Shown here one piece after another: positions 1-5,370 of a DNA stretch of 5,530 bases. This DNA comes from Bryobacterales bacterium (GTDB lineage: Bacteria; Acidobacteriota; Terriglobia; Bryobacterales; Bryobacteraceae), in the NCBI GenBank assembly GCA_025462985.1, contig JAOAPP010000223.1, positions 1-5,530 of the forward strand, in the 5' to 3' direction. How positions within the stretch are numbered: the first letter of the stretch is position 1; every line of letters starts with the position of its first letter. Under the pieces are notes generated by a model. That model saw nothing but the letters and a program-made list of their open reading frames with translations. It did no database searches and was not told the origin of the DNA. A program made the translations under genes and the position numbers.

Positions 1-28
1 GCGAACGCCTGCCGCGTCTGGTAGCCGT

Positions 29-997
29 TTATTCGTAGAAGTTTCGATCCCAGGCGTGTCTCTTGAGCACCGCGAGAGTCTCCGCGTCGAGTTTTCCGGC
101 ACTCGCTGCTCTGCAACTGCTTTCCACCGTTGCGACGCGTCGCATCCCTGGAACCACGCTGGTGACGGCTGGGTGCGAGAGGCAAAAGCGCAGTGCGATT
201 TCGGGGAGCGACCCTGGAAGGGATTGAAGGTCGCGCTTGAGAGCGTCGACGTGTTCCACGACTTGGCGCTTGCGATCGCCTCGGAAGTACGACTCGCGGA
301 ACTCGCCTGGTGCAAATTGAGTGTCTTCCGTGATAGTCTCCGTCAGTCCGCCCTCATCCAGCGGAACACGCGCCAGAACGCCAACTTTGTTCTTCTGGCA
401 AAGGGGGAACAGGTTCTTCTCGGCGCTCTGGTCGAAGATGTTGTAAATGACCTGAACGGAGGAAATCAAGCCCGTCTTGACGACCTCCAGTGCGGAATTG
501 GGATCGTGTTCAGAAACCGATACGCCGAAATAGCGAACCTTTCCGCTGGCGCGCAGGTCCTCAATGGCGCGCCGCCATTCGTCCGTATCGGTCCACGCAT
601 CCGTCCACACGTGGAACTGTTGCAGATAAATCTGCTCTACCTTGAGGTTCCGGAGACTCTCTTCGGTGGCGTGAATGATGTGATCGTAAGGGAAGACTTC
701 CGAAATGGGCGTGGAAGGAGAGGCTGGCCAGACCTTGTTTCTTGGAGGAATTTTTGTCGCCACATAAATGCGATGAAATGTTTTTCTTACCACATCTCCA
801 ACGAGACGCTCGCTATGTCCGTCTCCGTAAGCAAGAGCCGTGTCAACAAAGTTGACTCCAAGCTCAAAAGACCGGCGCAGCGCTTTCAGCGATTCGTCGT
901 CTTTGCCGCCCTGCCACTGGTTGCCGCCGATACCCCAGGCGCCGTACCCGATCTCACTCACTTCTGCTTCGGTTGTCCCTAATTTGCGGTAATGCAT
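29..997 (-). CDS. Aldo/keto reductase, NAD(P)H-dependent
   Basis: Complete 322-residue protein with ATG start and TAA stop. It is a soluble (alpha/beta)8-barrel oxidoreductase of the aldo/keto reductase superfamily, which reduces aldehydes or ketones to alcohols with NAD(P)H. The family N-terminus RKLG...EVSEIGYGAWGIGG is at residues 4-25. The catalytic tetrad is visible: D52 and Y57 in FVDTALAYG, K82 in ATK and H129 in QQFHV. The motif SGKVRYFGVS (151-160) and the cofactor-phosphate segment VVPGMRR (281-287) are also present. Length is normal for the non-sugar-specific AKR group. The start is supported by family alignment, since RKLG normally lies a few residues from Met; the only Shine-Dalgarno-like run, GGGAAAG, is rather far (about 13 nt) upstream. 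The csp terminator separates it from the upstream gene, so it is probably transcribed alone, but I see no convincing promoter. The physiological substrate cannot be read from the sequence. Confidence 0.93.
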   Translation of the reverse strand: MHYRKLGTTEAEVSEIGYGAWGIGGNQWQGGKDDESLKALRRSFELGVNFVDTALAYGDGHSERLVGDVVRKTFHRIYVATKIPPRNKVWPASPSTPISEVFPYDHIIHATEESLRNLKVEQIYLQQFHVWTDAWTDTDEWRRAIEDLRASGKVRYFGVSVSEHDPNSALEVVKTGLISSVQVIYNIFDQSAEKNLFPLCQKNKVGVLARVPLDEGGLTETITEDTQFAPGEFRESYFRGDRKRQVVEHVDALKRDLQSLPGSLPEIALRFCLSHPAVTSVVPGMRRVATVESSCRAASAGKLDAETLAVLKRHAWDRNFYE

Positions 998-1084
998 GAT
1001 TCGAATTCAACTTTCCCACAAGTGGATTCGTACACGCCGCACTACGTTGCCGGCAATTGAAGCGGTTGTGCGTTGCACGGAAAC

Positions 1085-1113
1085 AAAAAAAACCGCCCGA
1101 AACCTGCGGGCGG
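1085..1113 (-). terminator. Intrinsic terminator of the cold-shock gene
   Basis: On the minus strand a perfect 7-bp GC stem, CCGCCCG (1113-1107) pairing with CGGGCGG (1099-1093), closes a 7-nt loop and is followed at once by eight T residues (1092-1085). It starts 26 nt after the csp stop codon. On the plus strand the hairpin is followed only by a mixed A/T run, so it looks one-directional. It should insulate the aldo/keto reductase gene from csp transcription. Confidence 0.9.
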
Positions 1114-1139
1114 CCTTTAAATTTTATGGTTTATGCCCC

Positions 1140-1343
1140 TTACGGACGCGCTACGTTCTCCGCCTGCAGGCCCTTCGGGCCCCGCTTCACTTCGAACTCC
1201 ACTTCCGCACCTTCTTCGAGCGTTCGATAACCACCCATCTGAATCGCTGAAAAATGCACGAATACGTCATCGCCATTCGATCGCTGGATAAACCCATAAC
1301 CCTTGGCGGCGTTAAACCACTTCACTACACCTTTTTCTCTCAC
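1140..1343 (-). CDS. Cold-shock domain protein (CspA family)
   Basis: Complete 67-residue protein, the usual size for a single cold-shock domain: a five-stranded OB-fold that binds single-stranded RNA or DNA and acts as an RNA chaperone or antiterminator in the cytoplasm. The family start [15 protein letters not shown] is at residues 5-19. RNP1 (K14-G-Y-G-F-I19) and RNP2 (V27-F-V-H-F31) are both intact, and the C-terminal [13 protein letters not shown] segment is typical. The start codon is GTG, supported by an AGGAGA ribosome binding site 6 nt upstream and by the family N-terminus. The gene is probably monocistronic: a leader with hairpins lies upstream and an intrinsic terminator directly downstream. 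Cold induction cannot be inferred, because many paralogues in this family are constitutive. Which csp letter it would carry cannot be decided. Confidence 0.96.
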   Translation of the reverse strand: MREKGVVKWFNAAKGYGFIQRSNGDDVFVHFSAIQMGGYRTLEEGAEVEFEVKRGPKGLQAENVARP

Positions 1344-1348
1344 TGCTG

Positions 1349-1354
1349 TCTCCT
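1349..1354 (-). promoter_or_regulatory. Ribosome binding site of csp
   Basis: The minus-strand sequence AGGAGA stands 6 nt before the GTG at 1343-1341. It is the strongest Shine-Dalgarno match in the window and decides the non-ATG start of the cold-shock gene. No in-frame ATG is available nearby. Confidence 0.85.
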
Positions 1355-1396
1355 GTTATTGATGCGAGAGGCGCGCCCGCAACCCGAGAGAAAATT

Positions 1397-1432
1397 CGGA
1401 GGAACGAGCCCTCCGGATAGTGCCCGGGCTCG
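1397..1432 (-). promoter_or_regulatory. Two overlapping hairpins in the csp leader
   Basis: Read on the minus strand, CGAGCCC (1432-1426) can pair with GGGCTCG (1411-1405), 7 bp with a 14-nt loop. CGGAGG (1415-1410) can pair with CCTCCG (1402-1397), 6 bp with a 7-nt loop. The two stems share bases 1410-1411 and interleave, so they cannot both form fully. The element lies 54-89 nt before the csp start codon. The structures are seen in the sequence; a regulatory role in the csp leader is inferred from the known structured leaders of cold-shock genes. Confidence 0.4.
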
Positions 1433-1471
1433 CAGGATTTACTACCAGCTTGCATCGGAAAATCTGCCAAT

Positions 1472-1500
1472 ACTTTAGCAAAAAGACTGGTGGGCAGCAA
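1472..1500 (-). promoter_or_regulatory. Possible csp promoter
   Basis: Minus-strand TTGCTG (1500-1495) and TAAAGT (1477-1472) are separated by 17 nt. They match the sigma-70 consensus at 3 of 6 and 4 of 6 positions. Transcription would begin near 1465 and give a leader of about 120 nt, of the order known for cold-shock genes. A rival -10, TACAAT (1516-1511), has no good -35 partner. The call is weak and rests on spacing and position. Confidence 0.3.
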
Positions 1501-1588
1501 GCGAAATTTTATTGTAATCAACGTCTTACAGACCACACCCGCCGCCGCGGGTACTAGGCCCAAGGTTATCTGACGAAAGCAAAAGATC

Positions 1589-2290
1589 TCACGAGCTTAG
1601 GGCTACGGCAACACCGTTCGTCGACGTCTTTCGCGCGGACGCGGCCTCCCTCAAAGCTTCTGGCGATGGAATCGTCAGTAGCCGTCGTGAAAGTTTCACC
1701 AGATTTCGCCGTTCCAATTGGTTCAGCATCGTCGATGTCGTTTCGCGCGTCGCGCCAATCAGGTCCGCAAGCTCCAACTGCGTGATAGGAAGCTGATACC
1801 CGTCCCCGTCCGGATCTGGCGGAACAAGTGTCGATAGCGCTGCAAGGTAATGCAGGATTCTGTACTCGACATCATGTAGGCAAAGCAGCTCCACCTTTTC
1901 AGCCAAGGATATCTTCTGCCGGATGATGGCGGCGCCAAGTGCCGCCGCAAACTCTGCATTCGCCAGCAGAAGCCCGCCTATCACCGCACGGGGAACTCGA
2001 AATACAACGCTTGTGGTCAGCACCTCCGCATCGGCATAATAGGCCGCAGCCGGATCGTCCAGCAGACTCTCCTCGCCAACAACCTGCCCCGGCCCGAAGA
2101 TACCGAGGAGAATCTTTCCATTTGATGAGTTGCTTCTCGTCAGTTTCACCATTCCTTCATCCACAACGTACAGTGAATCTGCAGCTTGACCTTGCGAATA
2201 AAGGGAAGTGGAACGACGAAGAGACGCCAGCTGAGTTACCTCGGCCAGGGGCGATAAAACACTACGCGCAGCGGCGATAAGTGATGCCAC
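1589..2290 (-). CDS. Crp/Fnr-family transcriptional regulator
   Basis: Complete 233-residue protein of normal family length, expected to bind DNA as a homodimer. Residues about 20-110 form the cyclic-nucleotide-binding-type beta-roll (LYSQGQAADSLYVVDEGMVKL at 30-50, FGPGQVVGEESLL at 65-77). A long dimerisation helix spans about 115-150. A winged helix-turn-helix follows: ITQLELADLIGATRETTSTM at 169-188, with recognition-helix residues R182, E183 and T184 close to the Crp SRET pattern. The stretch where Crp has the cAMP-contacting Arg-Ser (here AAAYYADA, 81-88) lacks both residues, so cAMP binding is doubtful. Only one cysteine (C137) is present, so there is no Fnr-type iron-sulfur cluster. 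The start is GTG, supported by GAGGA 7 nt upstream. It lies 78 nt after tyrA with its own likely promoter. No U-tract terminator follows; a GC hairpin at 1538-1551 is the only structure. Its target genes are unknown. Confidence 0.92.
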   Translation of the reverse strand: MASLIAAARSVLSPLAEVTQLASLRRSTSLYSQGQAADSLYVVDEGMVKLTRSNSSNGKILLGIFGPGQVVGEESLLDDPAAAYYADAEVLTTSVVFRVPRAVIGGLLLANAEFAAALGAAIIRQKISLAEKVELLCLHDVEYRILHYLAALSTLVPPDPDGDGYQLPITQLELADLIGATRETTSTMLNQLERRNLVKLSRRLLTIPSPEALREAASARKTSTNGVAVALSS

Positions 2291-2297
2291 AGAATTG

Positions 2298-2302
2298 TCC
2301 TC
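2298..2302 (-). promoter_or_regulatory. Ribosome binding site of the crp-like gene
   Basis: GAGGA on the minus strand lies 7 nt before the GTG at 2290-2288 and supports that start. It sits only a few nucleotides after the predicted transcription start and overlaps one arm of the inverted repeat 2294-2301/2335-2342. Confidence 0.7.
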
Positions 2303-2311
2303 GTTCAGATG

Positions 2312-2341
2312 ATTATATTCTTTATGTGAGCTTTAGGACAA
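2312..2341 (-). promoter_or_regulatory. Promoter of the crp-like regulator
   Basis: On the minus strand a perfect -10 hexamer TATAAT (2317-2312) stands 18 nt after TTGTCC (2341-2336, 4 of 6 matches to the -35 consensus). The predicted start is near 2305, giving a leader of about 15 nt that still holds the GAGGA ribosome site. The position between the tyrA stop and the regulator fits an independent promoter for the regulator. Confidence 0.6.
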
Positions 2342-2368
2342 TAAGATAGCTGGTGACTTTACTGGTAT

Positions 2369-3220
2369 TTAACCGCTAGTACTACCAGTGAAAGGCTTCT
2401 TACGGAGCTGGCGCGAGAACGTTGAAGCAACGCTGAATACCTGTTCAAGGTTATCGTCGTTCAGCTTATTTTGAAGCTCCGCGAGCATCGCCGCGTACGC
2501 GCTTAGTGCTTCATTCACTGCTGGCCGGTTTGTTCGCAGTACGCTCATCCACACTTCGGGCGCACTCAGAGCAAGCCGCGTCATGTCAATCAACCCTGGC
2601 CCAAACACTTCCGAAATGTGGCCGTCCTCTTTGTTTGCGAGAGTGGCCGCCAGTGCCGTCGAAAGCAGTTGCGGCAGATGTGATGTGAAGGCGACAGTTT
2701 CGTCGTGCTCCCGAGGTTTCATCTCGATAACTCGCGCCCCGATGCGCTCCAGCCATTGCCGGAACTCACCCGTGTCTCCTGCTGATGCAGTGGGGGTAAG
2801 AACGTAAGGACGCCCGGCGAACAGATCGGGATCGGCTGTTTCCGCGCCACGAGACTCCTTGCCCGCCATTGGATGGCCTCCCAGGAACTGCGCCATCCTG
2901 ACATATCGGTTCGCAGTTTCAACGATTGTCGTTTTCGTGCTTCCCGCATCGGTGATCAGGCAGTCCTTGCGGGCGATTGGTCCCAGAACCGACAGCGTTC
3001 TTACAATCGCTTCGATCGGCTGAGACAAATAGATAAGATCGGCTGTCGCCGCGGCTTCTTCAAGTGCTACTCCCCGAGAGATAGCGCCTACTTTGATCCC
3101 TGTTTCAATCGAGCGGGGTGAACTTATTCCCACTAACTCGCCACGAAAACCAGCCTGACGAAGAGCAAGAGCGAAGGACGCGCCAATGAGGCCAACACCC
3201 GCGATTGCGATCCGTTTCAT
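2369..3220 (-). CDS. tyrA: Prephenate dehydrogenase (TyrA), no ACT domain
   Basis: It oxidatively decarboxylates prephenate to 4-hydroxyphenylpyruvate, the committed step to tyrosine, in the cytoplasm; an arogenate dehydrogenase is the alternative. The chosen ATG gives 283 residues. It opens with the dinucleotide-binding strand MKRIAIAGVGLIGAS (G8, G10, G13). DAGSTK (91-96), the active-site GGHPMAGKE (114-122, with H116), SHLPQLL (180-186), DMTRLALSAPEVW (212-224) and NR (231-232) follow in the family order. The protein ends right after the helical dimerisation domain, so there is no ACT domain. The second beta strand ends SSPR (33-36) rather than with an acidic residue, which hints at NADP+ use. 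A TTG at 3259-3257 would add 13 residues and overlap aroF by 29 nt. The ATG is preferred because it matches the family N-terminus and leaves a 10-nt gap after aroF. It is the last gene of the operon. Confidence 0.95.
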   Translation of the reverse strand: MKRIAIAGVGLIGASFALALRQAGFRGELVGISSPRSIETGIKVGAISRGVALEEAAATADLIYLSQPIEAIVRTLSVLGPIARKDCLITDAGSTKTTIVETANRYVRMAQFLGGHPMAGKESRGAETADPDLFAGRPYVLTPTASAGDTGEFRQWLERIGARVIEMKPREHDETVAFTSHLPQLLSTALAATLANKEDGHISEVFGPGLIDMTRLALSAPEVWMSVLRTNRPAVNEALSAYAAMLAELQNKLNDDNLEQVFSVASTFSRQLRKKPFTGSTSG

Positions 3221-3230
3221 GCCGCCGGCT

Positions 3231-4244
3231 TCAACTTGCCCGGCCGATCGCACTGGCAATCGCTCGCACCTGCTGCATCATGTCCGTGAACTGATCCGGA
3301 CGCAAAGTCTGTGCGCCGTCGCTCAATGCGTGGTCGGGATCGTGATGCACCTCCACCAGCAGCCCATCCGCCCCGGCCGCTACTGCGGCACGCGCCATCG
3401 GAAGAACATACTCTCGTTTCCCGGTGCCATGAGAGGGATCGGCAATCACCGGAAGATGAGTGAGGCGCTTCAGCACCGGCATCGCCGCAATGTCCATAGT
3501 GTTGCGGGTACTTGTCTCGAAGGTCCGGATGCCACGCTCGCAGAGCATCACTTCGTAATTGCCTCCGGACATAATGTACTCAGCGGAAAGCAACAGCTCT
3601 TCAATGGTCGCTGCAATACCTCGCTTCAGAAGAATCGGCTTACGCACCTTCCCCAGTTCGCGAAGCAGATTGAAGTTCTGCATATTGCGTGCGCCGACCT
3701 GAAGAATATCGGAATACTGCGACAGCAATGGAATCTGTGTCTGGTCCATCACTTCGCTGATCACCGCCAGCCCGCGGCGGTCGGCAGCCTTACGCATCAG
3801 CTGTAATCCGTGCTCGCCGAGACCCTGGAAGCTGTAGGGAGAACTCCGCGGCTTGAATGCGCCGCCCCGAATCACCTGACCGCCCGCCGACGCCACAATC
3901 TCGGCCGCCCGCTCGATCTGATCTTCGTTCTCCACGCTGCACGGACCGGCCATAAGGACGATCTGCCGGCCTCCGATTTCCACGTTCCCGACTTTGATCA
4001 CCGTGCCGCCCGGTTTGAAATGGCGGCTGGCCAGCTTATAGGGAGAAACGATGCGATGGCACTCTTTCACCCCCTCAATAACTTCCAGTGCCGCGGGATC
4101 GAAATCGTCAATCGGTCCCACGCCCCCAAGCACTGTGTGCCGCACACCCGTCGAGCGGTGAACCGTGAATCCCATCTCCACCAGGAGATTGATCACATTC
4201 TCTGTCTGCGCCTCGCTGGCGCCTTCTTGCATGACAACTAACAT
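3231..4244 (-). CDS. aroF: 3-deoxy-7-phosphoheptulonate (DAHP) synthase, type I-beta with ferredoxin-like domain
   Basis: It condenses phosphoenolpyruvate with erythrose 4-phosphate to DAHP, the first step of the shikimate pathway. The 337-residue length and domain order match the Thermotoga maritima enzyme: a regulatory ferredoxin-like domain at about 1-73, then a (beta/alpha)8 barrel. Barrel motifs are intact: AGPCSVE (99-105), GGAFKPRSSPYSFQG (127-141), QVGARNMQN (182-190), LLKRG (205-209), ERGIRTFE (236-243), DPSHGTG (269-275) and ALSDGAQTL (306-314). Expected metal ligands are C102, H272, E298 and D309. H29 and S31 in the regulatory domain fall where the Thermotoga enzyme binds the inhibitor tyrosine, as I recall it, so tyrosine feedback is likely. 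The ATG start matches the family N-terminus; an AAGG lies 4 nt upstream. It overlaps the chorismate mutase gene by 7 nt, and tyrA follows after 10 nt. The symbol aroF follows common usage for this family; other databases may prefer aroG or aroA. Confidence 0.96.
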   Translation of the reverse strand: MLVVMQEGASEAQTENVINLLVEMGFTVHRSTGVRHTVLGGVGPIDDFDPAALEVIEGVKECHRIVSPYKLASRHFKPGGTVIKVGNVEIGGRQIVLMAGPCSVENEDQIERAAEIVASAGGQVIRGGAFKPRSSPYSFQGLGEHGLQLMRKAADRRGLAVISEVMDQTQIPLLSQYSDILQVGARNMQNFNLLRELGKVRKPILLKRGIAATIEELLLSAEYIMSGGNYEVMLCERGIRTFETSTRNTMDIAAMPVLKRLTHLPVIADPSHGTGKREYVLPMARAAVAAGADGLLVEVHHDPDHALSDGAQTLRPDQFTDMMQQVRAIASAIGRAS

Positions 4245-4558
4245 TCGGCCTTGTTCTTCTCCGCACCGTCGTCCGCAAGCATTTTGAGCTTTTGAACGTT
4301 CCTCATCTCATCTATGATGCGTTCGAAAACTCGCTTGATTGCATCGTTGGGCAGCGGTCCGGAATTATGCTCAACGATGTTTGCAAACACTTGTTCTTCT
4401 CTCTTGGGCTCATAGATGCCTAGTGTGAGATGCTGCTTGATCCGCCCGATTTCTTCCACAACGGACGTTCGGTCGTTCAGCAGTTCAACAATGCGGCGGT
4501 CCAGCTCATCTATCTTCTCCCGGCAGCGCGCGAGATCTTCGATACCAAACTCACTCAT
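4238..4558 (-). CDS. Chorismate mutase, AroQ class (monofunctional)
   Basis: This 106-residue, all-helical protein rearranges chorismate to prephenate, the shared precursor of phenylalanine and tyrosine. The AroQ pattern is clear: R13 in ARCREKIDELDRRIVELLNDR (R30), K41 after EEIGRI, R53-E54 in YEPKREEQ and Q89 near the end of helix 3. These align with E. coli PheA-domain R11', R28, K39, R51-E52 and Q88. E50 stands where E. coli has D48, and M85 where it has S84. It is not fused to a dehydratase, TyrA or DAHP synthase and has no ACT domain. The ATG overlaps the trpA stop (ATGA), and no Shine-Dalgarno sequence precedes it, so translation probably depends on coupling to trpA. Its 3' end overlaps aroF by 7 nt. 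In some bacilli AroQ and a DAHP synthase are fused, so the two products here may interact; that is an inference. Confidence 0.92.
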   Translation of the reverse strand: MSEFGIEDLARCREKIDELDRRIVELLNDRTSVVEEIGRIKQHLTLGIYEPKREEQVFANIVEHNSGPLPNDAIKRVFERIIDEMRNVQKLKMLADDGAEKNKAEC

Positions 4559-5370
4559 GAGGGTCGCAGCGCGGAAGTCAGATGCCGTGTAAATGCTTCG
4601 AGCCTGCCCGGCAGATCGGGAGCCGCGGCATTCGTCTCGATGAACCTCACGAGAGCACTGCCCACCACCACCCCGTCTGCAATGCGAGCCACTTCATCAA
4701 CCTGCTCCGGCGTGCTGATGCCGAATCCGACGGCAAGCGGAAGATCCGTCACTGCGCGCATGCGTCTCGTCAAAGGTTCGACTGCGGAAGACACGGAAAC
4801 CTGTTCCCCCGTCACCCCCAGCCGCGAAACCAGGTAAATAAAGCCCGAAGAGCGTTCGGCAACCAGCTTCAAACGATGATCCGTGCTGGTCGGAGCCGCG
4901 AGAAAGACGGTGTCGAGGCCGTGCTCGCGAAGGCGGCGAACCGGCTCTTCGGCCTCTTCGATGCACAGATCCGTCAGCAGCACCCCATCGATTCCCACCT
5001 TTGAGGCATCTGCTCCAAGCTTGTCGAAACCATAGCGGAGCAGGGGATTCATGTAGCTGAACAGCAGCAGCGGAACTTCCGAGTGCCGCCGAATCTCGCT
5101 CACGATCTCGAGCAGCTGCCTGAGCTTGGTGCCCGCCTTCAATGCGCGTTCGGAGGCACGCTGAATGACCGGGCCATCCGCGATGGGATCGGAAAACGGA
5201 ACACCCAGCTCAATCAGGTCCGCCCCGCCGCGTTCGAGCGCCAGCACCAGGTCAGCCGTATGCTCCGGCGTCGGATCGCCCCCCGTGATATACGCAATGA
5301 AGGCCTTGCGGCCCTGCTCACGGGCGGTCTCAAACAGGTTGCTGATGCGTGTCGGTGTCTGCACAGCCAT
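4555..5370 (-). CDS. trpA: Tryptophan synthase alpha chain
   Basis: TrpA cleaves indole-3-glycerol phosphate to indole and glyceraldehyde 3-phosphate; indole passes through a tunnel to TrpB in the alpha2-beta2 complex. The 271 residues match the family length of a single TIM barrel. The catalytic acids are present in LIELGVPFSDP-ADGP: E54 and D65, equivalent to E. coli E49 and D60, with D61 between them. FIAYITGGDP (24-33), FSYMNP (104-109), YLVSRLGVTG (179-188), LAVGFGIS (212-219) and the phosphate-binding VVGSALV (235-241) are also seen. The usual DLPxEE motif reads DLCIEE, with C136 in place of proline. The ATG start shares its A with the trpB stop (TGATG), and GGAG lies about 11 nt upstream, which suggests coupling to trpB. 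The 3' end overlaps the chorismate mutase start by 4 nt. Confidence 0.97.
   Translation of the reverse strand: MAVQTPTRISNLFETAREQGRKAFIAYITGGDPTPEHTADLVLALERGGADLIELGVPFSDPIADGPVIQRASERALKAGTKLRQLLEIVSEIRRHSEVPLLLFSYMNPLLRYGFDKLGADASKVGIDGVLLTDLCIEEAEEPVRRLREHGLDTVFLAAPTSTDHRLKLVAERSSGFIYLVSRLGVTGEQVSVSSAVEPLTRRMRAVTDLPLAVGFGISTPEQVDEVARIADGVVVGSALVRFIETNAAAPDLPGRLEAFTRHLTSALRPS

Larger units (their letters stand above)
2294..2342. repeat. 8-bp inverted repeat bracketing the crp-like promoter
   Basis: The plus-strand arms ATTGTCCT (2294-2301) and AGGACAAT (2335-2342) are perfect inverted copies separated by 33 nt. One arm covers the -35 hexamer and the other the ribosome site and start region. 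The placement would suit operator half-sites for autoregulation. This is an inference, and arms of this length can occur by chance. Confidence 0.35.

Noticed and set aside
1..28. Possible feature at the left edge downstream of the aldo/keto reductase
   Set aside because: Too short to judge; no terminator, tRNA end or coding pattern could be recognised.
56..982. Long plus-strand open frame of 308 codons opposite the aldo/keto reductase
   Set aside because: It is the exact antisense of a gene with all catalytic residues. Its translation shows no recognisable motif, and its openness follows from the codon use of the real gene.
1047..1056. 10-bp palindrome TTGCCGGCAA upstream of the aldo/keto reductase, as an operator or promoter part
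   Set aside because: A TTGCCG within it has no acceptable -10 at proper spacing, and a single 10-bp palindrome is weak evidence.
1538..1551. GC-rich hairpin CCCGC/GCGGG after the crp-like gene, as its terminator
   Set aside because: The stem is short and no T tract follows on the minus strand, so Rho-independent termination is not supported.
1312..1563. Minus-strand open frame of 83 codons upstream of and overlapping csp
   Set aside because: It overlaps the csp start in another frame, has no good ribosome site and no family resemblance. The space is better explained as leader and promoter.
2322..2339. TGTGA half-site near the crp-like promoter, as a Crp binding site
   Set aside because: The partner half TCACA is absent at the 6-nt spacing (GGACA instead), so it is only a half-site.
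2361..2389. 7-bp inverted repeat ACTGGTA/TACCAGT across the tyrA stop codon, as an operon terminator
   Set aside because: The 15-nt loop, the modest GC content and the absence of a T run after it on the minus strand do not fit an intrinsic terminator. It may be chance.
3186..3806. Plus-strand open frame of 206 codons opposite aroF and the start of tyrA
   Set aside because: Antisense shadow across two well-supported genes, with no domain pattern in its translation.
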